DNA from: Gemmatimonadota bacterium
Lineage (GTDB): Bacteria; Latescibacterota; UBA2968; UBA8231
Assembly (NCBI GenBank): GCA_018673255.1
Contig: JABHDC010000160.1
Span: 1 to 40,940 of the forward strand
Reading direction: 5' to 3'
Length of the DNA stretch: 40,940 bases
The notes under the pieces were generated by a model. It had not been told where the DNA came from. It was given only the letters and a program-made list of their open reading frames with translations, and searched no databases. The position numbers and the translations under genes were made by a program. Shown here one piece after another: positions 22,991 to 31,426 of the stretch (positions within the stretch are counted from its first letter, which is position 1; each line of letters opens with the position of its first letter).

Positions 22991-24466
22991 TCAGTCGGTC
23001 GGATCCGTGTCGCCGAGATCGTACTGGGCCATCCGTCGACGCAAGGTGAAACGGGTGATCCCGAGCAGCTTGGCCGCCTGTACCTGATTCCCATCCGCCC
23101 GGCGCAATGCTTCAACAACAGCGGCACGCTCGAGGCCGGACAGATCAAGAGACGCTGCCCTGGCCAGATCGAATGACCCCTCTGCCGAGTTGCCAGCTTC
23201 CCGTTCGCTGGCATCCTGCCCTGTGGATCCCGATGCACCGACCTCCTCGCCCTCCTCATCCCCTGTTGCCTGGAAATCGAGATCCTGTGGCTGAATCAGA
23301 TCAGCAGTGCAGACGATGACCGCGCGTTCCATCATGTTGCGCAGTTCCCGGATGTTTCCGGGGAAGGCATACTCGCGCAACAAACCTTCGGCTGTATGGG
23401 AGAGGCCTTGGACACTGCGGCGCGTATCGACGGCAGAGATGGCCAGGAAGTGCTTCGCCAGGAGCAACACATCTTCGCGTCGTCGGCGCAGGGGCGGCAC
23501 GGCAATGGTGTACGTGTTGAGGCGATAGAGCAGATCTTCACGGAAGTCTCCCGCCCGGACCGCCGCTTTCAGATCACGATTCGTCGCGGAGACAAATCGA
23601 ACATCGACGGGCAGTTCCTCATCGGCACCCAGCCGCCGGACGCAGCGCTCTTCCAGCACCCGCAGAAGCCGCGTCTGCATGGCCAGATCCATGTCACCGA
23701 TCTCATCGAGGAAGAGCGTGCCACCACTGGCGAGTTCGAACTGTCCCTTGCGTGCCTTGTGCGCGTCCGTGAAGGCACCCTTCTCGTGACCGAAGAGTTC
23801 ACTCTCGATCAAGTTCGGCGCAATCGCCGAGCAGTTCACGGCAATGAAGGGCCCCTGATGCCTGGCACTGGACTGATGGACCGCCCGCGCCACCAGTTCC
23901 TTGCCGGTCCCGGTCTCGCCCGTGATGAGGACCGTCGTCGTGTCGGTAGCACTCACCTGCTCGATCTGGGTCTTCACGGCCGCGATCGCGGCGCTGTGGC
24001 CGACGATGCCATCCAAGCCATATCGCTGGTCCGCCATAGCATCGAGGCGCTCAACATGGGCCCCGAGACGTTCATTCTCTCGGCGCAATTCGCGGAACTT
24101 GCGCATGCGTTGCAGCGATGCATCCAGGTCACGCAGTCGAACCGGCTTCCCAAAGAAGTCGAAGGCCCCCGCCCGCAAGGCCTCGACGGCACTGTCCATG
24201 TCACCGTAGGCGGTGATCATGATGACATCGGTTGCGGGCGACACGGTACGCACCTGGTTCAGGACCTCCACGCCATCCAGGCCCGGCATGCGCAGATCGG
24301 TGATGATCGCATCGATGGCGGTCTCGCCGGCCAGCCGGATCGCCGTCGCCCCATCCTCGGCTTCGCGTACATCGTGGCCCCGCGCGCTCAAGTGATCGCC
24401 GATGGTACGACGGACCGCCGGTTCGTCATCGACGACGATGATCTTCATGCTGATCGGTGTCGTCAT
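22991..24466 (-). CDS. NtrC-family sigma-54-dependent response regulator
   Basis: A 491-residue enhancer-binding activator. Receiver domain at 8-120 with phospho-acceptor D57 (IITDLRMPG), acidic pair in VVDDEP and Lys107 (FFGKPV). AAA+ domain at about 150-390 with Walker A GETGTGKE (183-190), sigma-54 contact loop GAFTDA (230-235; the usual form is GAFTGA) and Walker B LFLDEIG. A variable acidic linker at about 405-440 is followed by a Fis-type helix-turn-helix (NQVQAAKLLGITRFTLRRRM) at the end. Its ATG overlaps the kinase stop as ATGA. It should bind the TGTGCG-N4-CGCACA sites before the kinase and lipoprotein genes and drive their sigma-54 promoters. Confidence 0.97.
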   Translation of the reverse strand: MTTPISMKIIVVDDEPAVRRTIGDHLSARGHDVREAEDGATAIRLAGETAIDAIITDLRMPGLDGVEVLNQVRTVSPATDVIMITAYGDMDSAVEALRAGAFDFFGKPVRLRDLDASLQRMRKFRELRRENERLGAHVERLDAMADQRYGLDGIVGHSAAIAAVKTQIEQVSATDTTTVLITGETGTGKELVARAVHQSSARHQGPFIAVNCSAIAPNLIESELFGHEKGAFTDAHKARKGQFELASGGTLFLDEIGDMDLAMQTRLLRVLEERCVRRLGADEELPVDVRFVSATNRDLKAAVRAGDFREDLLYRLNTYTIAVPPLRRRREDVLLLAKHFLAISAVDTRRSVQGLSHTAEGLLREYAFPGNIRELRNMMERAVIVCTADLIQPQDLDFQATGDEEGEEVGASGSTGQDASEREAGNSAEGSFDLARAASLDLSGLERAAVVEALRRADGNQVQAAKLLGITRFTLRRRMAQYDLGDTDPTD

Positions 24467-27400
24467 GCCGACACCGCCGGCAGCATCACCTGGAATACCG
24501 TGCCCTGGCCCGGACGACTCTCGCAGGATATGTCACCGCCGTGCCGACGCACGATAGCGTAAGAAATCGACATCCCCAGACCCGTGCCCTGATCGGCTTC
24601 CTTCGTCGTGAAGAAGGGTTCGAAGATTCTCGCCTGCACTTCGGGTGTCATGCCGATCCCGCTGTCCTCGATCTCGAGTCGCACGCGAGACGTGCTCGTG
24701 TCCCATGAAGTGAGCACTCTCAACCATTTCTCCCATGGCGCGGACCGGTCATCTGGCGCCACGGCATCGACAGCGTCACGACCATTGCTCAATAGATTCA
24801 CGATAACCTGTTGAAGTTGGTGAGAATGTCCAAGGAATTCGGGCAGACCCTCCTGCAGGTCCAGTTCCAGACGGATATTGTGTTCGGCCAACTGGGCCCG
24901 CATCAATCGAAGTGCATCTTCCACCACCTCGTTGAGTGACGTCGGCACCCCCGGCTCGTGTGCCGTGTCACGCGAGAACACCCGCAGATCCCGCACCGTG
25001 TGCGCCATGCGTTCGGACAGTTCCATGACATCGCGCAGTTTCGATCGGAGGACCTCTTCGGGTAGCTCAATCTGATCAGCCAGTCGCAGGTAGAGGTCCT
25101 CTGCAACACCGGAGATGACCGTGAGTGGCTGGTTCAGTTCGTGCGCCACGGCTGCCGACATCTGCCCCATGGAGACCAGCCGCGCCGACTGCACGAGTTG
25201 TGCCTCCAGTTCACGGGCCTCCAGTGCCGCACCGATCTGCGCCGCCGTCTCATCCACGAGGGCCCGTTCCTGTGTCTCGCTCAAGGACAGGCCACTGATC
25301 AGGCAGAGCGTACCGCGGTCCGCACCACGCCACTCAAGAGACCGTTCATACACGGCCGGTGACGCTGGATCCGACCCGAAATTCCAGATCCGCCCTTCGA
25401 TGGCAATCTCGACGCGAGCACCGACAGCGCTGAGGGCATCCAGAAGCGTCTCCCCGCCACCCCGTACCACGTCGTCTACCGTTCGTGCCGTCGCCACCTT
25501 CGACCTCAGTCGATAGAGGTATCGCAGCTGCGTGAGTTCCTCATCCAACCGCTCGCGCGCCGAGGCCTCCGCAGCCAGCGACGTGCGCGTGGAGCGGAGG
25601 CGGACTTCCCGCCGGAAAACGCGCACCGTCTGCATCAGCAGGAGGCCAAGCAGTGCCACCAGGGGCACCAGAAAACGGGCATCCTTCCACCAGGGCCTCG
25701 ACACGACGAAGGCGAAGCCCGGGGGATCATCGTCGACATTCCCATCTCGATCCATGGCGCGTACCACGAGCTGGTGATCACCGGCGCTCACCCCTGCCAG
25801 GGCCACACTCGTTAGTTGCGACCAGGCGGACCACTCGGCCTCATCGAGTTGCCACTGAAACCACAGATCCTCTGTCATCGTGTCCTGCCAGCGATCCAGT
25901 CCATGCCACGCGAGATAGACGTCGCCATCCGGCGCGATCTGAGATGACACAGGGGCCAGCTCCGTTTCTGGCGGATCGACTCCGACCTGCGGACGAAAAT
26001 GCACGACCCGGCCGTCCGACGTGCTGATCCACAACGTGCCATCTTCCATCAGATGCAGCGTCGGATCGATCCACTCAAAGAACAGGCCCTCTTCGCGCCC
26101 GTAGCGCTGCCAGGTCCCGTCGAAGTATCGCGTCAGACCTTCGGAGCTGACGAACCAGGTGGACCCATCCCCCCCATCTGCGACATGGCTGATCCCATTC
26201 CCCTGCAGGCCATCCGCTTCCGTATAGAAATGCCAGTCCTTGCCATCGAACCGACCGGCGCCACCCCCCCGATTGGAGATGTAGGTAAACCAGAGGCCGT
26301 CACGATTCGGCACAAAGTCCTGAGGCTTCCCCCAGGTGACTGGAATGTCCGTCTTGTTCCACCACGTCATGCTGCCATCGTCGGCGATGATGGGCCGCGC
26401 AAAGCCGAGTTTTGTACCGAACCACAGACTCCCAGATGGCCACTCTGTGGCCCAGCTGATGTAGCTTGAGGCGAGCCCATCGGCTTTGGTGTAGGTGTGC
26501 CACCGCTGCCCATCCCAGCGATGGAGTCCGGCGCCCTCATCGCTCCTGTACTTCGTCCCCGTCCAGATCTGCCCCGTTGAATCCTCGTAGAGAATCATCG
26601 CCAGGTCCCCCTTCAGCCCGTCGGCTGGTGTGAACAGACGGACCTGGGAGCCATCCCAACGGCTCACGGCGGCGTGGCCTTCATGCTCCCCTGCCATCCA
26701 GATGGCCCCATCGCTAGCGACGAGGATCCGTGCACGCATGGAGGGGAAATCCTGCGGATACCGTGGCCACGTGGCATCGACGACACCATCTGCCAACGTC
26801 AGGATGAACCAGCCCGTTCCATCCCATCTGGCCACAGCCGCCTGGCTGTGATGATCGCCGAAGAACCACAATGATCCATCCGCCGTCTGCTGCATGCCAA
26901 AGATGGGGCCCGTCAGGAACCCGTCGGCCGCGCCATGGGCGATCCAGTGATCACCCGAGTGGCGCACGGCCTGCTCTGTGGTATGGAACCAGACATCCGT
27001 CTCGAAGCCGGGGAATCCCCCATAGAGTTCTGATGGATGGCGATACGTCGTCGATCGCCCCACGGGATCATACCGCAGGACGCGAGAGCGGCCCTCCCGA
27101 CCGTACCACACCGACCCGTCACGAGCCTGCAGACCCTTCGTGAAACCTGGGAGCTGCGGCGTATCGCTGGCATCGTAGGTGACGAGGGAGTCGCCGTCGA
27201 CGCGACAGACCTGCAGGGCCCCACCCGTCCAGATCTGGCCGTCTTCCGTACGCCAGACGTCTTGCATTCGGTACGGCGGCCCTGGGGGCGGGTAATTCGT
27301 CCATGTCTCGCCATCCCACCGGCTCAACCCGCCCTCTTGGCACGTGGTCCATACATGTCCCTCGGGTGTCGCCTCGAGATCTGTGCAGCCAATGCGCACA

Positions 27401-28053
27401 CCACCGTTGATCGTCTCTGCATGGCGTGACCACTCCCCGTCGGCGTACTGCAGAACCCCGGCGCCCGTCGCCGCCCAGATCGTACCGTCGGGCGTGGCCG
27501 TGATATCCTTTACGGTGAGGTTTGGGAAGGAAGATGGGAGCTCGACGGGGTGCCAGCGCGTTCCGTCAAAACGACACAGCCCACCCGGTCGGGAGGCGTC
27601 CCCGCTGAATCCCGCCCACAACTGACCGTCCGGTGCTTCGTACAGGACCTCGCCGTTGGCGATGTAGTCACTGATCAGACCATCGCTTGTCGTGTAGGTG
27701 GTCCAACTGATCCCATCAAAGCGGCTGATCCCTGTCGAGCGGGTGGCGAACCAAATCGAACCGTCCCGCGTCTCGATCACATCCTGCAGATCATCGTCGG
27801 CAAGTCCGTCCTCGGTGCCATACGAGAGCCACTCGATCCCATCGAACCGGTGCGCACCACGCGTGGTGGCAAACCAGATCCTGCCCTGTGAGTCTTCGTG
27901 CAGGCCTTTGAACGAGCCACCACGCGGCAGGCTGAATTCCCGCCAACGCCATGACTCCAACAGCGGATCGTCAGAAGTGACGTTGAGCGTATCGAACCCC
28001 AGAGCGGGGAGGCCCAACGCCAGAATGAAGAATGGGATGATGGATTTGGTCAT
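24463..28053 (-). CDS. Histidine kinase with periplasmic Reg_prop propeller and Y_Y_Y sensor
   Basis: About 1196 residues. The start is the ATG at 28053, giving signal peptide MTKSIIPFFILALGLPALGF; an in-frame ATG at 28083 falls inside the sigma-54 promoter. Residues about 25-720 hold more than a dozen Reg_prop repeats (pattern DGSIWFATRSTGISRFDG, then W..Y and DGL), forming periplasmic propellers. A Y_Y_Y domain (LWFQWQLDEAEWSAW and LVVRAMDRDGN) precedes a transmembrane helix (FLVPLVALLGLLLMQTVRVF). The cytoplasmic part has a linker with a possible GAF-like region, a HisKA box with His near 971 (AAVAHELNQPL) and an ATPase domain (NLLSNGRDAV, EDSGIGM, GTGLGMSIS). No receiver or AraC domain is fused, unlike Bacteroidetes hybrid sensors. 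Phosphotransfer to the coupled regulator is expected. Confidence 0.96.
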   Translation of the reverse strand: MTKSIIPFFILALGLPALGFDTLNVTSDDPLLESWRWREFSLPRGGSFKGLHEDSQGRIWFATTRGAHRFDGIEWLSYGTEDGLADDDLQDVIETRDGSIWFATRSTGISRFDGISWTTYTTSDGLISDYIANGEVLYEAPDGQLWAGFSGDASRPGGLCRFDGTRWHPVELPSSFPNLTVKDITATPDGTIWAATGAGVLQYADGEWSRHAETINGGVRIGCTDLEATPEGHVWTTCQEGGLSRWDGETWTNYPPPGPPYRMQDVWRTEDGQIWTGGALQVCRVDGDSLVTYDASDTPQLPGFTKGLQARDGSVWYGREGRSRVLRYDPVGRSTTYRHPSELYGGFPGFETDVWFHTTEQAVRHSGDHWIAHGAADGFLTGPIFGMQQTADGSLWFFGDHHSQAAVARWDGTGWFILTLADGVVDATWPRYPQDFPSMRARILVASDGAIWMAGEHEGHAAVSRWDGSQVRLFTPADGLKGDLAMILYEDSTGQIWTGTKYRSDEGAGLHRWDGQRWHTYTKADGLASSYISWATEWPSGSLWFGTKLGFARPIIADDGSMTWWNKTDIPVTWGKPQDFVPNRDGLWFTYISNRGGGAGRFDGKDWHFYTEADGLQGNGISHVADGGDGSTWFVSSEGLTRYFDGTWQRYGREEGLFFEWIDPTLHLMEDGTLWISTSDGRVVHFRPQVGVDPPETELAPVSSQIAPDGDVYLAWHGLDRWQDTMTEDLWFQWQLDEAEWSAWSQLTSVALAGVSAGDHQLVVRAMDRDGNVDDDPPGFAFVVSRPWWKDARFLVPLVALLGLLLMQTVRVFRREVRLRSTRTSLAAEASARERLDEELTQLRYLYRLRSKVATARTVDDVVRGGGETLLDALSAVGARVEIAIEGRIWNFGSDPASPAVYERSLEWRGADRGTLCLISGLSLSETQERALVDETAAQIGAALEARELEAQLVQSARLVSMGQMSAAVAHELNQPLTVISGVAEDLYLRLADQIELPEEVLRSKLRDVMELSERMAHTVRDLRVFSRDTAHEPGVPTSLNEVVEDALRLMRAQLAEHNIRLELDLQEGLPEFLGHSHQLQQVIVNLLSNGRDAVDAVAPDDRSAPWEKWLRVLTSWDTSTSRVRLEIEDSGIGMTPEVQARIFEPFFTTKEADQGTGLGMSISYAIVRRHGGDISCESRPGQGTVFQVMLPAVSA

Positions 28054-28066
28054 AGGGAGCCAATCG

Positions 28067-28082
28067 TGCAACGGGCGTGCCA
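28067..28082 (-). promoter_or_regulatory. Consensus sigma-54 promoter of the kinase-regulator operon
   Basis: The minus strand reads TGGCACG-CCCG-TTGCA, a full match to the consensus. The predicted start, 12 bases after the -12 C at 28068, is near 28056, only three bases before the ATG at 28053; the transcript would be nearly leaderless, and no Shine-Dalgarno box is seen. Confidence 0.88.
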
Positions 28083-28156
28083 TGCTGCCCGTGGTCGTGG
28101 AGATTGGCCCTCACCTCGAGAGGCAGGCCCCAGAATGGGTCTTCAAGTCCGGTGCC

Positions 28157-28172
28157 TGTGCGAGCACGCACA
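28157..28172. promoter_or_regulatory. Activator operator A (TGTGCG-N4-CGCACA)
   Basis: Perfect palindrome; with one more pair each side (CTGTGCG/CGCACAG) the arms are seven bases. Centred about 108 bp upstream of the predicted kinase start site. Confidence 0.78.
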
Positions 28173-28180
28173 GCAACCGG

Positions 28181-28196
28181 TGTGCGATCTCGCACT
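28181..28196. promoter_or_regulatory. Activator operator B (TGTGCG-N4-CGCACT)
   Basis: Eleven of twelve positions match operator A; the inner palindrome GTGCGA-TC-TCGCAC is perfect. Its centre is 24 bp beyond A, near -132. Adjacent dimer sites are usual for activators that must oligomerise. The rest of the 28054-28394 gap shows no gene. Confidence 0.75.
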
Positions 28197-28360
28197 GTGC
28201 CGCAACCGCGCTACGCGAACCAGTGACATGTGCCCCGATACGGGTACCCTCGGTCGCGTGCTGAAAACACGCCTGTCTGGCACCCAACCACGACGCCGCT
28301 GGCAACGTAAGCACCAGTTCAGGGGGCGCAGCAAGTCCGGCTCGTGACACCCATGAGAGT

Positions 28361-28382
28361 GGCCCGCCTCAGGCTTCGGGCC
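28361..28382 (-). terminator. Hairpin after the aminotransferase gene
   Basis: GGCCCG and CGGGCC pair around a 10-base loop, 12 bp past the aminotransferase stop. No T-run follows, so it may be only a partial terminator separating that gene from the sigma-54 operon. Confidence 0.4.
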
Positions 28383-28394
28383 CTGGGCCGCCAG

Positions 28395-29624
28395 TCAGTC
28401 GACCAATGCCGACCAAACCTTTCGCACACCCGCGATCGTTTCGTCGACATCCTCGTCGATGTAGCGTTCGTCTACCGGCAGACGGACAACCGACTCCTGC
28501 AGGGCATCGACATTCGGACAGGAGTCCGGGTCGTACTCGACGTCACGCCAGAAGGCCGGCACTTCCTCGGTGAGAGGATAGTATCGTTTGGTGCGCACGA
28601 GATCCGTGCGCAGGATGTTGTTCGCCGGTGACATGCCCGTGCTGATTGTCAGACCTTCTGCCCGCAGGGCCTCGACCAGGTCATCTCGGGTGGTCTTCGT
28701 ACCCGTGTAGCGCGCCGCGATCGGCCACCAGGACGGGTAGCCGCCATCGACGATGCGCGGCAGACTCAAACCTTCCAGATCGCCGAGTTCCTCGTAGTAG
28801 CGATTGGCGATCTCACGACGACGCGCCACCAGTGCGGGCAGCTTGGTCAGTTGTGCCCGACCCACCGCAGCATGTAGCCCGTTTGCACGGTAGTTCAGGG
28901 CAAAGAAGGGGATCGGCTGGCCACCACGACCGACGGAACCATCGCGGATGCAGGTCTTGTCGCGAAACAGGCTTGCGATTCTACCCGTCTCATCGTCATC
29001 GGTGCCGACGAAACCCCCGTCGCCGGTCGTCATCTGCTTCGACTCGTTCATACTGAAACCGGAAGCGTCACCAATCGATCCGACCAGGCGTTCCTTGTAT
29101 ATGCCGCCATGGGCCTGGGCGCAGTCCTCCAGAATCTTCACACCCGTCTCGGCGCCAAGGGCCATGAAGGCATCCATATCACAGGGCATGCCGGACATAT
29201 GCACAGTGATGATGCACTTGGTGCGATTCGTGATCTTCGACCGCACCGACTCGGGATCGATGAGACGCGTTTCCAGATCGATGTCGGCGAAGATCGGCAC
29301 AGCATGCAGCGCCAGGATCGCAGCGACGGTGCCGATATCCGTCATCGGCGTCGTGATCACCTCGTCACCTTCGGCCACACCAAGCGCACACAGGGCGGTG
29401 TGCAGAGCGGCAGTTCCCGAGGTCACGGTGACCATGTGTTTCACACCGAAGAATTCGGCCAGTTCTGCCTCAAAGTCCTCCACAATTCCGGCGGGGCCCA
29501 TGAGCTTGCCGCTCTCCAGCGCTTTGCGCAGCTCGACGATCTCCTCTTCCCCGTAGCGATTGGTGAGGGTGTAGGGGCTCTCTTTGGCCGGTGTCCCGCC
29601 GTGCAAGGCGAGCTGATCGGTCAT
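28395..29624 (-). CDS. DegT/DnrJ/EryC1/StrS-family sugar aminotransferase
   Basis: A 409-residue fold-type I PLP enzyme of the family that aminates keto-sugars (or in a few cases dehydrates them), normally using glutamate. Conserved features: VTSGTAALHTALCALGV near residue 67, DEVITTPMTDIGT, DCAQAHGG with the PLP-stacking and binding residues, and the Schiff-base lysine in SMNESKQMTTGDGGF. The final domain carries RANGLHAAVGRAQL, usual for the family. A GGAGATGA box precedes the ATG. It is 81 bp after the sulfatase gene and in the same direction. Which sugar it handles is not evident; with the sulfatase it may act in amino-sugar metabolism. Confidence 0.93.
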   Translation of the reverse strand: MTDQLALHGGTPAKESPYTLTNRYGEEEIVELRKALESGKLMGPAGIVEDFEAELAEFFGVKHMVTVTSGTAALHTALCALGVAEGDEVITTPMTDIGTVAAILALHAVPIFADIDLETRLIDPESVRSKITNRTKCIITVHMSGMPCDMDAFMALGAETGVKILEDCAQAHGGIYKERLVGSIGDASGFSMNESKQMTTGDGGFVGTDDDETGRIASLFRDKTCIRDGSVGRGGQPIPFFALNYRANGLHAAVGRAQLTKLPALVARRREIANRYYEELGDLEGLSLPRIVDGGYPSWWPIAARYTGTKTTRDDLVEALRAEGLTISTGMSPANNILRTDLVRTKRYYPLTEEVPAFWRDVEYDPDSCPNVDALQESVVRLPVDERYIDEDVDETIAGVRKVWSALVD

Positions 29625-29705
29625 CGAATCATCTCCTATTGTGTCGTAATGGCTGGTGTGGTCAGTGGAGGAACCTTCTCATGGTGTCCGGCTGTGGTGT
29701 CTGGC

Positions 29706-31217
29706 TCAGGCCAGATACTGCTGCATGGCGCCCTTGCGATGATCAAGACCCGGCTCGTGCGACCAGGTGTGGCCGTGATCTCTCATGACCCCACCGATCA
29801 GTTCGCGACGGTAAAGGCTGTCCAGGTTCTCATCGGCCATCTCTTCCGGATCGAAACGCTCCAGCACCAGATCCTCGAAGTGACTGGCTGCCGCCTCATG
29901 CGCCGGATCGCCGACCAGATTGTTCCACTCCCCCGGATCAGTGGCCAGGTCAAACAACTGCGCCGGATAGCGGTGCATGTAGTTGTATTTCAGGGTTCCC
30001 TGCCGCGCCATGATGCAGGGCATGCCCACCGCTTCGTGGGCTTGAGAGAACACGAGCCGTTCGGGATCCTCACCATTCTCCAGGAGCGGGAGCAGGGAGG
30101 TACCGTCATGGGGTAATGCGTCGGTGTAACCTGCCAGATCGTTGAAGGTCGGCAACAGGTCCAGCAGGGAGACCGGTGTCTCCACTGTCGATCCCGACTT
30201 CCAGCCATCAGGGAATTTCACGATCAGCGGCACGCGGCAGGACCACTCGTAGAAGCAGCGCTTCTGCACCATCTCGCGTTCGCACAGCATGTCACCATGG
30301 TCCGAGGCGAAGACGACGATCGTATTGTCGGCCAGTCCCGTCTCCTCCAGCGTGCGCAGCAGACCACCGACCTTGTCATCCAGATAACTCGTCACACCGT
30401 AGTAACCGCGACGGACGCGCGCCTGACCCACCGGATCACGCACATCATATCGCGAGATCCCGTGATAGGCGTTCAGGTTCAGATCCATCTGCGAACGATC
30501 CGCCTCGAAACCGGTGGGATACTCGGCCAGTTCGATGTCGGCCCCCTCATACAGATCCCAATAGTGTTGAGGCGCGTGGAATGGCTCATGAGGATGATGG
30601 TAGGAGGCCACGAGCAGGAAGGGCTGCTCACCATCGCTCTCTCCCTGTGCACGCAGATACTCTATCGCTCGAAAGTGGGCCTCTTCGTCGTAGCTGAGTG
30701 CCGTGTGCCACGTGTCCACTTCCACGCCCTCGGCGACGTAGTTGGTCGCATTGTAGCTGCGACGATTGGCCATCACCTCATCGGGATTGGCCCCCTTCGA
30801 CTCCTTGAGGGCGATCCACTCATCACGAACCCAGCCAAAATCAGAGGAATAGATGTCCGTCGTCAGCCGCCGTCGGAAGCCGTGCAACTGGTCGGGGCCC
30901 ACGAAGTGCATCTTCCCCGACAGCACCGTGTCGTAGCCTGCCGCCGCCAGATAGGTGGCGAAGGTGGGCTGATCACAGGTCAGGGGCGCCCCATTGTCCC
31001 AGGCGCCAATCTCGGAGGCCTGCCGCCCTGACATGATGCAGGCACGTCCCGGTGCGCACAGCGGGAAAGGCGTGTAGGCCGAGTCAAAGCGGACGCCCGA
31101 TTCAGCCAGCCCCTGCAGATGAGGTGTCTGGACGACCGGGTGGCCATAGGCGGAGGTCAGGTCCGCCACCATCTGATCGGAGACGATGAACAGGATATTC
31201 GGACGCTTCTCAGGCAT
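29706..31217 (-). CDS. Formylglycine-type sulfatase, CxPGR variant (no signal peptide)
   Basis: A 503-residue sulfatase. The opening PEKRPNILFIVSDQMVADL gives metal-binding Asp14 and shows no signal peptide. The modified residue is C54 in CAPGR (followed by ACIMSGR), where Gly replaces the usual Ser of CxPSR. Further metal residues lie in VVFASDHGDMLCERE, and the motif GKMHFVG supplies the catalytic Lys and His. Resembles choline-sulfatase/arylsulfatase-like enzymes in length. It is followed by the aminotransferase gene. The 209 bp upstream, shared with the divergent small membrane protein gene, show no clear promoter. Confidence 0.94.
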   Translation of the reverse strand: MPEKRPNILFIVSDQMVADLTSAYGHPVVQTPHLQGLAESGVRFDSAYTPFPLCAPGRACIMSGRQASEIGAWDNGAPLTCDQPTFATYLAAAGYDTVLSGKMHFVGPDQLHGFRRRLTTDIYSSDFGWVRDEWIALKESKGANPDEVMANRRSYNATNYVAEGVEVDTWHTALSYDEEAHFRAIEYLRAQGESDGEQPFLLVASYHHPHEPFHAPQHYWDLYEGADIELAEYPTGFEADRSQMDLNLNAYHGISRYDVRDPVGQARVRRGYYGVTSYLDDKVGGLLRTLEETGLADNTIVVFASDHGDMLCEREMVQKRCFYEWSCRVPLIVKFPDGWKSGSTVETPVSLLDLLPTFNDLAGYTDALPHDGTSLLPLLENGEDPERLVFSQAHEAVGMPCIMARQGTLKYNYMHRYPAQLFDLATDPGEWNNLVGDPAHEAAASHFEDLVLERFDPEEMADENLDSLYRRELIGGVMRDHGHTWSHEPGLDHRKGAMQQYLA

Positions 31218-31426
31218 GGCAGGACCTCGACGATTCAGTGGCGGATCGATCGCGACAGATTTCTGCTGGTACGGCGCTGAACCTACGCCGCCAGTGCGAT
31301 GGGCTCAACGCGCCCGACGCGCGAGCATCTCGCAGTCGATGAGGCACTGTCTGGCACTCAATAGCACTGAAGACACATAGCCGACCTCGAAGCAGGTGAC
31401 TACCTTGCTGGCGGAGGGATGCCCCC

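Noticed and set aside
28157..28196. Repeats at 28157-28196 as a CRISPR array or a terminator
   Set aside because: Only two short palindromes of 16 bp, no regular spacer series and no T-run; position relative to the sigma-54 promoter explains them better.
31330..31380. Sigma-54-like TGGCACT...AGCAC before the small membrane protein gene
   Set aside because: Spacing between GG and GC is nine bases rather than ten, which abolishes the -24/-12 phase.
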